From the NCBI GenBank assembly GCA_013331415.1, contig DUGL01000136.1, positions 1-6,184 of the forward strand: DNA of 6,184 bases, written 5' to 3'. The translations under genes and the position numbers were made by a program. Shown piece after piece: positions 1-4,561 of the stretch. The stretch is from Methanoregulaceae archaeon. Lineage in GTDB: Archaea > Halobacteriota > Methanomicrobia > Methanomicrobiales > Methanospirillaceae. Position 1 is the first letter of the stretch. The number at the start of each line of letters is the position of its first letter. The notes under the pieces were generated by a model. It had not been told where the DNA came from. It searched no databases and was given only the letters and a program-made list of their open reading frames with translations.

Positions 1-233
1 TGCCGTTCGAGCTCGAGTTCCCGGGCAACGTGGAGTAATGGGAGAAATTCACCGTATGAGAGTACCCGTTTCGGGGGATGGTACTGGGATCGTACTTTGA
101 CTGGGACGCCATTGACATTCTTGCCGAGATACCGGGTTTTCTGGCGTAATTTGTTCTTCTCGTCACGATACGGAGTAACCTCGTAGAGGTACTCATGCCC
201 CTTGATAACCTTCACCCTCGTGAACGGCTTCAT
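1..233 (-). CDS. Transposase, N-terminal part (runs off left edge)
   Basis: The reverse strand is open from an ATG at 233-231 to the window edge, giving 77 residues with no stop. The protein begins MKPFTRVKVIKGHEYLYEVT and continues with a short basic stretch, RQKTRYLGKNVNG (residues 30-42), then YHPPKRVLSYGEFLPLL (51-67). An opening of the type 'R-V-K/I-x-G-x-x-Y-x-Y-L/E ... x-R-Q-K-x-x-Y-L-G-K' is what I know from the N-terminus of DDE transposases of the IS4/IS1634 group in methanogens. The catalytic DDE residues would lie beyond the left edge and cannot be checked. The start is supported by a TATA-like box on the minus strand (CTTATATTA, about 254-263) centred some 25 nt upstream of the ATG, the spacing expected for a leaderless archaeal transcript. 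The element's terminal repeats are not identified. Exact IS family is uncertain. Confidence 0.68.
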   Translation of the reverse strand, partial: MKPFTRVKVIKGHEYLYEVTPYRDEKNKLRQKTRYLGKNVNGVPVKVRSQYHPPKRVLSYGEFLPLLHVARELELER

Positions 234-249
234 TATGGGTAATATTAGG

Positions 250-263
250 CATAATAATATAAG
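250..263. promoter_or_regulatory. Shared AT-rich divergent promoter (TATA-like)
   Basis: The stretch 250-263 is almost pure A/T. On the minus strand it reads CTTATATTATTATG and lies about 25 nt before the transposase ATG (233). On the plus strand ATAATATAAGG is centred about 28 nt before the ATG at 287. Both distances fit an archaeal TATA box giving a leaderless transcript in each direction. This is inferred from spacing and composition only. Confidence 0.45.
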
Positions 264-286
264 GATCTTTTGGTCTGTTTTTACGG

Positions 287-661
287 ATGAATCAGAGAAT
301 GACAGCGCGTGGAATATTAGTGCCTAATTTATTGGGAAGTCAGGTTGGGATGGCCGCGATTCTGGCCGGGGTATTCGTGGTCCCACCCGGGATCTCCGTG
401 GCAAGCCGGACCGACACGAGCCTGGCATTCATCGGCGCTGCGGTCCTGTTCCTGCCGCTCTTTGTGTTCCTGCCGAAGCTAATCCAGAGGGCGATGAAGG
501 CAGACACGGATGCCGCGATAGAGGCGTTCGGGAAGAACGAGCAGGTGAAGAGTGTCTTCTGGACCTTATTCATTTCGATGGCCGGGCTGGTGCTGGCCCG
601 GGTCGTGGACCCGGCAACAGCTCAGCAGATTGTTGGGCTGATTACGGGGATGGGGGGATAA
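287..661 (+). CDS. Small integral membrane protein of unknown function
   Basis: The protein has 124 residues and I do not recognise the family. Three hydrophobic segments are visible: about 15-39 (LLGSQVGMAAILAGVFVV, broken by PP at 33-34), 45-66 (LAFIGAAVLFLPLFVFLPKL) and 89-107 (VFWTLFISMAGLVLARVV). A charged, probably soluble linker at 67-88 (QRAMKADTDAAIEAFGKNEQ) separates the second and third. The tail, from about residue 110, is short and weakly hydrophobic and ends GLITGMGG. There is no cysteine, no metal motif and no cleavable signal peptide pattern. The ATG at 287 has no Shine-Dalgarno but sits at leaderless distance from the TATA-like box at 254-262. An alternative ATG at 299 would remove four residues. 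The first 60 bp are more AT-rich than the rest, so the native 5' end may have been altered by the neighbouring insertion sequence; this is inference. It appears monocistronic. Confidence 0.7.
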   Translation: MNQRMTARGILVPNLLGSQVGMAAILAGVFVVPPGISVASRTDTSLAFIGAAVLFLPLFVFLPKLIQRAMKADTDAAIEAFGKNEQVKSVFWTLFISMAGLVLARVVDPATAQQIVGLITGMGG

Positions 662-720
662 ATGCTACGGAAAAACAGCAGTGAGGCCCGGCCAGTATTA
701 ATTCCCGGACTCCCGCTCAA

Positions 721-765
721 TCCCGGATTATCGGGGACCGGATAAATTTCAGTTATCGCCTTTTT
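721..765 (+). terminator. Possible terminator after the membrane protein
   Basis: A weak stem (TCCCG at 721-725 against CGGGGA at 732-737) is followed, after about 23 nt, by a run of five T (761-765). Archaeal termination mainly needs a U-rich tract, so the T run is the more meaningful part. It lies between the membrane protein stop (661) and the DUF4258 start (808). Confidence 0.25.
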
Positions 766-773
766 GTTCACCG

Positions 774-783
774 TTATGCATAT
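774..783 (+). promoter_or_regulatory. Candidate TATA element for the DUF4258/DUF2283 pair
   Basis: TTATGCATAT is centred about 30 nt before the ATG at 808, the distance expected for a leaderless or near-leaderless archaeal transcript. No Shine-Dalgarno is visible before that ATG, which agrees. GATAAATT at about 741-747 is an alternative that would give a leader of roughly 35-40 nt. Confidence 0.3.
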
Positions 784-807
784 CACTTGGAATAACGTAC
801 ATATGTC

Positions 808-1053
808 ATGAACAGTATTCTGGATTTCACTGTTCATGCAGAAACTATGATGCATGAACGGGGGATTCTGGATGAGTGGGTCATGGACACCGTATCCAGC
901 CCGGATAAAACAGAAGAAAGAAGAGATGATGAGAAGCATTACCTCAAAAAAATCCGGAGTGCCGGAGGAAAAACCTTGAGAGTTGTTATCAATCCGTTGA
1001 AGGATCCTCCCCGGGTTATCACGGCATTCTTTGACAGGAGAATAAAAGTATGA
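808..1053 (+). CDS. DUF4258 family protein (toxin-like small protein)
   Basis: This gene encodes 81 residues. The family pattern runs the full length: an N-terminal FTVHAETMMHERGI (8-21), a WV pair followed by SSPDKTE, a central HYLKKI (about 44-49), then GGKTLRVVINPLKDPPRVIT and a C-terminal AFFDRRIKV. Small DUF4258 proteins (compact alpha/beta, proposed relatives of RelE-like nucleases) commonly end in this 'V-T-A-F-F-D-R-R' motif. The conserved His near the start and the terminal D-R-R are the natural candidates for function. No activity is demonstrated for the family as far as I know. The stop overlaps the next ATG (ATGA at 1050-1053), so the two genes are almost certainly one translationally coupled unit. 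Calling it a toxin is inference from size, pairing and neighbourhood (hicBA remnant 700 bp away). Confidence 0.82.
   Translation: MNSILDFTVHAETMMHERGILDEWVMDTVSSPDKTEERRDDEKHYLKKIRSAGGKTLRVVINPLKDPPRVITAFFDRRIKV
1036..1040 (+). promoter_or_regulatory. Ribosome binding site for the DUF2283 gene
   Basis: AGGAG lies 9 nt before the ATG at 1050, inside the end of the DUF4258 gene. It fixes the start of the DUF2283 gene and shows that this gene can be initiated independently as well as by coupling. Confidence 0.6.
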
Positions 1054-1250
1054 AAGTGAGTGTTGACAAAGAGGCCGATGCTGTATATATGCGACTGTCA
1101 GACTGCCGTATCCATGACTCGGAAGAGGTCAGGCCCGGAGTAATCCTCGATTATGATGAGAACAACAATCTTGTCGGGGTTGAGATCCTGCGCCTGTCCG
1201 AGCATGTGCCATCCGCTGCCTTGAAAACAGTCCTCATCGAATCCTCGTAA
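1050..1250 (+). CDS. DUF2283 family protein (possible partner/antitoxin)
   Basis: This gene encodes 66 residues that match the DUF2283 pattern throughout. It starts VDKEADAVYMRLSD (4-17), where the family has 'Y-D-x-E-A-D-A-L-Y-I-R-L'. The middle holds SEEVRPGVILDYDENNNLVGVEIL (24-47), the diagnostic 'P-G-V-I-L-D-Y-D-x-x-G-x-V-V-G-I-E-I-L' block. It is acidic and has no DNA-binding motif that I can see. It overlaps the DUF4258 gene by four bases (ATGA) and has its own Shine-Dalgarno. DUF4258 followed by DUF2283 is a recurrent gene pair in archaea and cyanobacteria; a toxin-antitoxin role with this acidic protein as the partner is plausible but is inference here. Confidence 0.85.
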   Translation: MKVSVDKEADAVYMRLSDCRIHDSEEVRPGVILDYDENNNLVGVEILRLSEHVPSAALKTVLIESS

Positions 1251-1715
1251 TACAATTAACCAGCCGGCGAAGAGATCCGTATAGGTGCCGTTTGCCCGAT
1301 AGGTATGGACCGGGTTCTGCTCCCGGGGAGGGTCTCCTTCGATCAAGCAACACGGCGTTCCAGACTCCATCCCCTCACTCGTTCGGCTGCTGAAACGTTG
1401 CCAAACACTGCCTCATTGTGTGGCGGGGAGCACACCGGTAAGGGTCCAGACTGGGAAACACGTAAGTAACCGGTGGATTTCATTCCTCCCAACGGGATAG
1501 AAGAATCCACCTCTACAATTCGTGGTAAGGGGATCGTCTATCAACCCTACCCCGTCCCACCCAACCTCGACGCGTAGTCCTGGAAGAGCTCTGCTCTCGC
1601 GGACGCGAGGTCGCTCCGGAACGCCTGAGCCGAATCTCCCGCGGTGGCCTGGGCAGTCCTCTCCTGGAAGTCACATGGCATATTTCATCCAAAATCGACA
1701 GAGTTACAAACTTCA
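1251..1715. other. Gene-poor segment between DUF2283 and hicB
   Basis: This stretch contains no convincing complete gene. It holds a structured part (about 1415-1511), a 14 bp near-palindrome CTCGCG-GA-CGCGAG at 1596-1609, and the hicB promoter at its right end. One plus-strand frame is open without a good start from 1529 to 1744; its middle reads RRVVLEELCSRGREVAPERL and has a GC-rich third-base pattern, so it could be a fragment of a destroyed gene. A second frame at about 1320-1463 ends LCGGEHTGKGPDWETRK at a TAA (1464-1466) and continues after it as PVDFIPPNGIEEST. These may be relics of mobile-element genes, but neither can be assigned. Confidence 0.4.
1472..1511 (+). ncRNA. Strong hairpin, possible structured RNA or IS200/IS605-type end
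   Basis: Arms GGTGGATT (1472-1479) and AATCCACC (1504-1511) pair perfectly and extend by one T-G wobble (1480/1503). After a two-base bulge, TTC (1483-1485) pairs with GAA (1500-1502), and TCCC (1487-1490) pairs with GGGA (1494-1497), leaving a 3-nt AAC loop. That gives about 16 pairs in 40 nt. Just upstream lie further short complements: GTGTG/CACAC (1418-1422/1431-1435) and CCGGT/ACCGG (1435-1439/1469-1473). The second set competes with the base of the main hairpin, so a conformational switch is possible. There is no T run, so it is not a simple terminator. It recalls the hairpin-rich right ends (omega-RNA region) of IS200/IS605 tnpB elements, with an undetectable or decayed tnpB; this is a guess. 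Strand is assumed from gene direction. Confidence 0.35.
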
Positions 1716-1751
1716 TTAAATATTACAACAGGATATTCAATTATTGAGAGG
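1716..1751 (+). promoter_or_regulatory. hicB promoter and ribosome binding site
   Basis: TTAAATATTA (1716-1725) is a good archaeal TATA-like box about 27 nt before an expected start near 1747. GAGAGG (1746-1751) lies 6 nt before the ATG at 1758 and selects that ATG over upstream in-frame ones. Confidence 0.45.
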
Positions 1752-1757
1752 CGTCCT

Positions 1758-1976
1758 ATGGACTTCAAAGTCATTATTGAGCAGGATGAGGATGGTTGGT
1801 ATGTGGTTACCGTTCCCTCTCTTCCTGGTTGCGTATCTCAGGGAAAAACCGAAGAAGAAGCGAAGAAAAATATTGCTGAAGCAATTGAACTGCACCTCTC
1901 TGCTCTTGCCCGTGACGGAACGCAAATTGGTCACCGGAAAGAGTTGAAAGAGACATTTGTGGCAGTTGATATATGA
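1758..1976 (+). CDS. hicB: HicB-like antitoxin
   Basis: This gene encodes 72 residues of the HicB_lk_antitox (UPF0150/COG1598) family. The pattern is clear: MDFKVIIEQDEDGWYVVTVP (1-20), then SLPGCVSQGKTEEEAKKNIAEAI (21-43), the classic 'L-P-G-C-x-S-x-G-x-T-x-E-E-A-x-x-N-I-x-E-A-I' of the degenerate RNase H-like fold. The fold binds the HicA toxin and covers its active site. The protein ends soon after the fold, with no C-terminal ribbon-helix-helix or HTH domain, so this short form probably does not bind DNA itself. An in-frame ATG at 1644 would add 38 unrelated residues; the GAGAGG at 1746-1751 argues for 1758. The stop overlaps the hicA ATG (1973-1976), as in coupled toxin-antitoxin pairs. 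Oddly, the downstream toxin gene is broken, so this is now an orphan antitoxin. Confidence 0.88.
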   Translation: MDFKVIIEQDEDGWYVVTVPSLPGCVSQGKTEEEAKKNIAEAIELHLSALARDGTQIGHRKELKETFVAVDI

Positions 1977-2188
1977 GTGACAAGCTGCCTCTCCTCTCTG
2001 GAAAGGAAGTCATCAAAGTTCTGTTAAAACTTGGATATTTTAATCAACGATCAAAAAGGAAGTCATATCCATCTCCGCCATCCTCTCAGAAAACCGCTGA
2101 CTGTTCCCAACCATCCTGAAGTTGCCCGTGGAACGTTACAATAAAAGATGCCGGGCTGACTGTCGAAGAATTCCTGACACTCGTATGA
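1973..2188 (+). pseudogene. hicA: Broken HicA toxin gene (two frame lesions)
   Basis: HicA is a small dsRBD-fold mRNA interferase that uses a conserved His. The start is normal: ATG at 1973 overlapping the hicB stop, with MSDKLPLLSGKEVIKVLLKL and then GYF. The frame then breaks at an A5 run (2053-2057). Reading one base later restores GSHIHLRHPLRKPLTVPNHP and then EVARGTLQ, including the diagnostic G-S-H with the catalytic His (codon about 2064-2066). A second break at about 2138-2146 follows: GTLQ is succeeded by a stop in that frame, and a third frame gives KDAGLTVEEFLTLV to a TGA at 2186-2188. The second site fits loss of about 7 bases from a typical 'G-T-L-x-x-I-L-x-D-A-G-L'. Read literally, the first frame stops at 2120-2122 after 49 codons and lacks the active-site region. 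A single homopolymer error could explain the first lesion but not the second. Confidence 0.83.
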
Positions 2189-2310
2189 TCGCCAACGAGC
2201 TTATGGATCGGTTTTTATTGCATCACCCTCAGGCACAACCGATCGTCCAGTGGGCGACAGGTGATGCATCGTACCGGCGAAGATGAGAGGCCCCCGGGAA
2301 AAAAGGAGCA
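2189..2310. other. Convergent intergenic region with interleaved inverted repeats
   Basis: This region separates the hicA remnant (plus) and the decarboxylase (minus). T5 at 2212-2216 can serve as a plus-strand terminator, and A6 at 2299-2304 (T6 on the minus strand) as the decarboxylase terminator. Two perfect inverted repeats interlock: GATCGGTT (2206-2213) with AACCGATC (2237-2244), and TGCATCACC (2219-2227) with GGTGATGCA (2260-2268). No gene is seen. Confidence 0.4.
2299..2304 (-). terminator. T-run terminator of the decarboxylase gene
   Basis: On the minus strand the stop codon (2313-2311) is followed within 7 nt by TTTTTT (2304-2299). A short U tract right after the stop is the usual archaeal intrinsic termination signal. 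No hairpin directly precedes it. Confidence 0.35.
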
Positions 2311-3531
2311 CTACCGGTTGATATGCACCACTTTTGCCGGGGGGAACCCGTTGAAGTACGTCGAGGAGGCGATGGAGTAGGCTCCAATGTTCTCGGAATA
2401 GACCAGGTCCCCAATCGCGAGGTCCGGCAGCAGTGCCGAGAGCGTGATAGTATCAAACGAGTCGCAGGTCGGCCCGAACACAGCAGATATCTGGGGTTCA
2501 CCCTCACTGAACGCGAGGACCGGGTACGTGTTGTGATCAAAGACCTGCCCCGAGTACGTGTGGTACACCCCGTCATTGATGTAGTAGGACGGTTTCCCGT
2601 CGCGAAACGCCTTGCCGATCACTTTGGAGACCAGGGTGCAGGCATTCGCCACGAGGAACCTGCCCGGCTCTGCAAGGATCTGCATGTCGGGCGGGAAGAG
2701 GCGTTTTATCTCGGTGTTCAGTTTCTTTGCGAGGGTTTTCAAGGACTTTACCCGGGGGTGGTACCTGACCGGGAAACCGCCCCCGATATCGAGGATCCGT
2801 ATCTTCCGGTCCAGCCGGGTCTCCGCTTCGCTGATGATGTTTGCCGAGAGCTGGAGCGCCTGGATGTAGTTGTCGAAGTTGTTGCACTGGGAGCCGACAT
2901 GGAAGCTGAGCCCTTCCACGACGAGGTCGCGCTCGAACGCCTCGGCGATCAGGTCGACTGCCTCTCCCGGGTCGGCCCCGAACTTGGAGGAGAGCTCGAC
3001 CATGGACCCGGTGTTCGGGACCCGCAGCCGCAGCACCAGCCCCGCGTTGGGTGCATGCTGCTGGATCTTTCTCAGTTCCTCGCGGTTGTCGAAGGTGACG
3101 AGCGGCTTGTACTGGTCAAGGACCTGGAGGGTCTCGATCGGCTTGATGGTATTTGCATAGATGATCTTGTCCCATATCCAGTCAAGCCGTTCCTCATCAG
3201 GCATATCCCTGATATACTCATGGACGATCATGAACTCGGGGAGGGATGCGACGTCGAAGCTGCATCCCATGTCAAAGAGGGTCTTCACGATCGCAGGGTT
3301 TGAATTTGCCTTGACCGCATAGTATACCTGGATCGTGGGCATGTAGCTCCTGAACTCCTGGTAATTCTGCCGGATCTTCTCGTGGTCGATGACAAAGATC
3401 GGCGTCCCTTCATCTGAGGCCAGCTGCTGGAGCAGGTCCTTTCTCTCCGCGCTTATGTGGAAAACACCGTCATCAGCCCGCTCCTTCTTCATACCCGCTT
3501 CCCTTTCTCTGCTGCACGCATCATTACTCAT
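2311..3531 (-). CDS. PLP-dependent ornithine/lysine-type decarboxylase (group IV)
   Basis: The protein has 406 residues: an alanine racemase-like TIM barrel followed by a beta domain (Orn/DAP/Arg decarboxylase 2 family). The PLP lysine is K74 in YYAVKANSNP. FHVGSQC (210-216), ILDIGGGFP (246-254) and AEPGRF (287-292) form the PLP phosphate and ring site. In the C-terminal domain GPTCDSFD (353-360) carries the catalytic Cys356 that completes the partner's active site in dimeric ornithine decarboxylases, and GAYSIASSTYFNGF (383-396) is the family's end motif. VFDH (330-333) supplies an Asp at the place of the substrate-binding Asp of ornithine decarboxylase (eukaryotic 'Y-D-H-A'), which points to ornithine or lysine rather than diaminopimelate. 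The likely product is putrescine or cadaverine, made in the cytoplasm. Two starts are possible: ATG 3531, without Shine-Dalgarno, and ATG 3492 (residue 14), preceded by purine-rich AAAGGGAAG. The latter fits better with a TATA-like CTTATTCG at 3547-3554 and would give 393 residues. Confidence 0.9.
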   Translation of the reverse strand: MSNDACSREREAGMKKERADDGVFHISAERKDLLQQLASDEGTPIFVIDHEKIRQNYQEFRSYMPTIQVYYAVKANSNPAIVKTLFDMGCSFDVASLPEFMIVHEYIRDMPDEERLDWIWDKIIYANTIKPIETLQVLDQYKPLVTFDNREELRKIQQHAPNAGLVLRLRVPNTGSMVELSSKFGADPGEAVDLIAEAFERDLVVEGLSFHVGSQCNNFDNYIQALQLSANIISEAETRLDRKIRILDIGGGFPVRYHPRVKSLKTLAKKLNTEIKRLFPPDMQILAEPGRFLVANACTLVSKVIGKAFRDGKPSYYINDGVYHTYSGQVFDHNTYPVLAFSEGEPQISAVFGPTCDSFDTITLSALLPDLAIGDLVYSENIGAYSIASSTYFNGFPPAKVVHINR

Positions 3532-3738
3532 CCATGGTTCATTGCACGAATAAGAAGTTTGTGAATGGGGATGAAAGGCCCCGGACAGGAAGGATGCGGA
3601 TCCGGACCGGTCGCTGCATCCCCGGTAACCAATACCCGGAACCTGGCGTTAACGGGAGGGGGTGATACCCTGCCTGATCCCGTGAATCCGCAGCGTGAGC
3701 AGGAACCACGCTGCCCCGCGAAAGATGCTTCGACCGGT
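3532..3738. other. Intergenic leader region upstream of the decarboxylase
   Basis: These 207 bp between two same-strand genes hold no convincing gene. A TATA-like CTTATTCG (3547-3554, minus strand) may start decarboxylase transcription near 3523. Inverted repeat GGATGC/GCATCC (3592-3597/3616-3621) encloses the palindromes GGATCC and GACCGGTC and could form a hairpin, but it would lie upstream of that start site. The gap suggests the decarboxylase is transcribed separately from the YkgJ gene. Confidence 0.35.
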
Positions 3739-4482
3739 TCAGGTATGCACCCCGTGCACGGGCAACCAGCTTCCCCTGCATCGGTACTCCGCAAGGTCTT
3801 GGTTACTGTACACCCTGACCGTGACCGCTCCTCCGCGGGAAAACCGCTGCATCGCCAGGTCGAAGATGTGCTGGTCATGCCGGAGGTTCTGATCGGAAAA
3901 ATAGGCCCGTATGAATTCCAGGAATTCTATCTCGTGGGAGATGACAGCATGCTCATGCTCCTTGATTTCACGGGCGAGGGTAAGGCATTCATCTGCCGTG
4001 ACCTCCTGGCAGATGGCCCCGTGCCGGAGAGGCGGGGAGATACACCGCCATTCCAGTTTCCCGTTCTCAAAAGGTTCGCGGTGGAGCGTGAAGGGAAAGG
4101 TCCGGCAGGCTGAGAACCGCTGGTCATAGATCTGACAGCGGCGGTCCTCGAGAAACCAGCAGGATCCGGCTGCATCACCCTTCGTCCGGAGAGCATATCC
4201 CGGGATATAGATGATGCCGTTCTGATCACAGAATTCCGGACACGGGGCAGGGACAAGCGCTGCAGGATCTATCCTCCGGGTTGCGTCAGCATCGCGGTCG
4301 AGCAGGAACACATGGCCGGAATAGTCACGGGTGCAGCATTGCCCGCATCCTGTGCACCGGAATCCCAGCTCGCTGATCATGGTGGCCAGTCGTTCAAGGG
4401 GATACCCGAGGAGGTTATTCTGCTCCTGCACCAGTGCGATGATACGAAAAGGGATTGGGACGTGAGAGGTGATCGCTACCAC
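3739..4482 (-). CDS. YkgJ-family cysteine cluster protein (zinc/iron-chelating)
   Basis: The protein has 247 residues. The family hallmark C-x2-C-x2-C-C is at 43-50 (CTGCGQCC), followed by GHVFLLDRDADATRR. A second cysteine group follows: C108 in GSCWFLEDRRCQIYDQRFSA (C116), then C126 in CRTFPF, C147 in EWRCISPP and C158. The block 'C-x-F-L-x-x-x-x-C-x-I-Y-x-x-R-P/F-x-x-C-R-x-F-P-F' is standard for YkgJ (PF03692). Members probably bind Zn or an Fe-S centre; their biochemical role is largely unknown. The C-terminal third (about 165-247) lacks cysteine except C235 and is predicted helical. The first codon is GTG (4482-4480), with a TATA-like GTATAAG (4514-4520) about 35 nt upstream, giving a roughly 9-nt leader. 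An internal ATG (residue 35, position 4380) lies just before the motif but has no ribosome binding site. The gene is divergent from a second YkgJ gene. Confidence 0.87.
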   Translation of the reverse strand: MVAITSHVPIPFRIIALVQEQNNLLGYPLERLATMISELGFRCTGCGQCCTRDYSGHVFLLDRDADATRRIDPAALVPAPCPEFCDQNGIIYIPGYALRTKGDAAGSCWFLEDRRCQIYDQRFSACRTFPFTLHREPFENGKLEWRCISPPLRHGAICQEVTADECLTLAREIKEHEHAVISHEIEFLEFIRAYFSDQNLRHDQHIFDLAMQRFSRGGAVTVRVYSNQDLAEYRCRGSWLPVHGVHT

Positions 4483-4511
4483 CCTGATCTGATGAGAGAT
4501 GGAAACGGGTG

Positions 4512-4525
4512 TGCTTATACTTTTT
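4512..4525. promoter_or_regulatory. Shared TATA-like element between two divergent ykgJ genes
   Basis: CTTATAC (4514-4520) reads GTATAAG on the other strand, so one element can serve both directions. It lies about 35 nt from the minus-strand GTG (4482) and about 45 nt from the plus-strand GTG (4562). With a start point some 27 nt from the element, leaders of about 9 and 18 nt result. The whole divergent intergenic space is only 79 bp, so joint regulation is likely; no operator repeat is obvious. Confidence 0.45.
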
Positions 4526-4561
4526 CATGGAATAGGGGATGGGTAGTGACTGGAGATACGC

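Noticed and set aside
1596..1609. CTCGCG-GA-CGCGAG near-palindrome as a terminator or operator
   Set aside because: The 2-nt spacer makes it a poor hairpin, no T run follows, and such short GC palindromes are frequent in GC-rich sequence.
1644..1757. Upstream in-frame extension of hicB
   Set aside because: The added 38 residues do not belong to the HicB family, and the TATA box and GAGAGG site lie inside the extension, so the start at 1758 is preferred.
2323..3303. Long plus-strand open frame (326 codons) opposite the decarboxylase
   Set aside because: It is the antisense of a well-supported enzyme gene with intact motifs. Its translation is rich in V, G, D and R with no recognisable motif, typical of a GC-rich shadow frame.
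3565..4113. Plus-strand frame of 182 codons over the end of the first YkgJ gene
   Set aside because: It is antisense to the cysteine cluster gene and its leader, its protein is low in structure, and it has no ribosome binding site.
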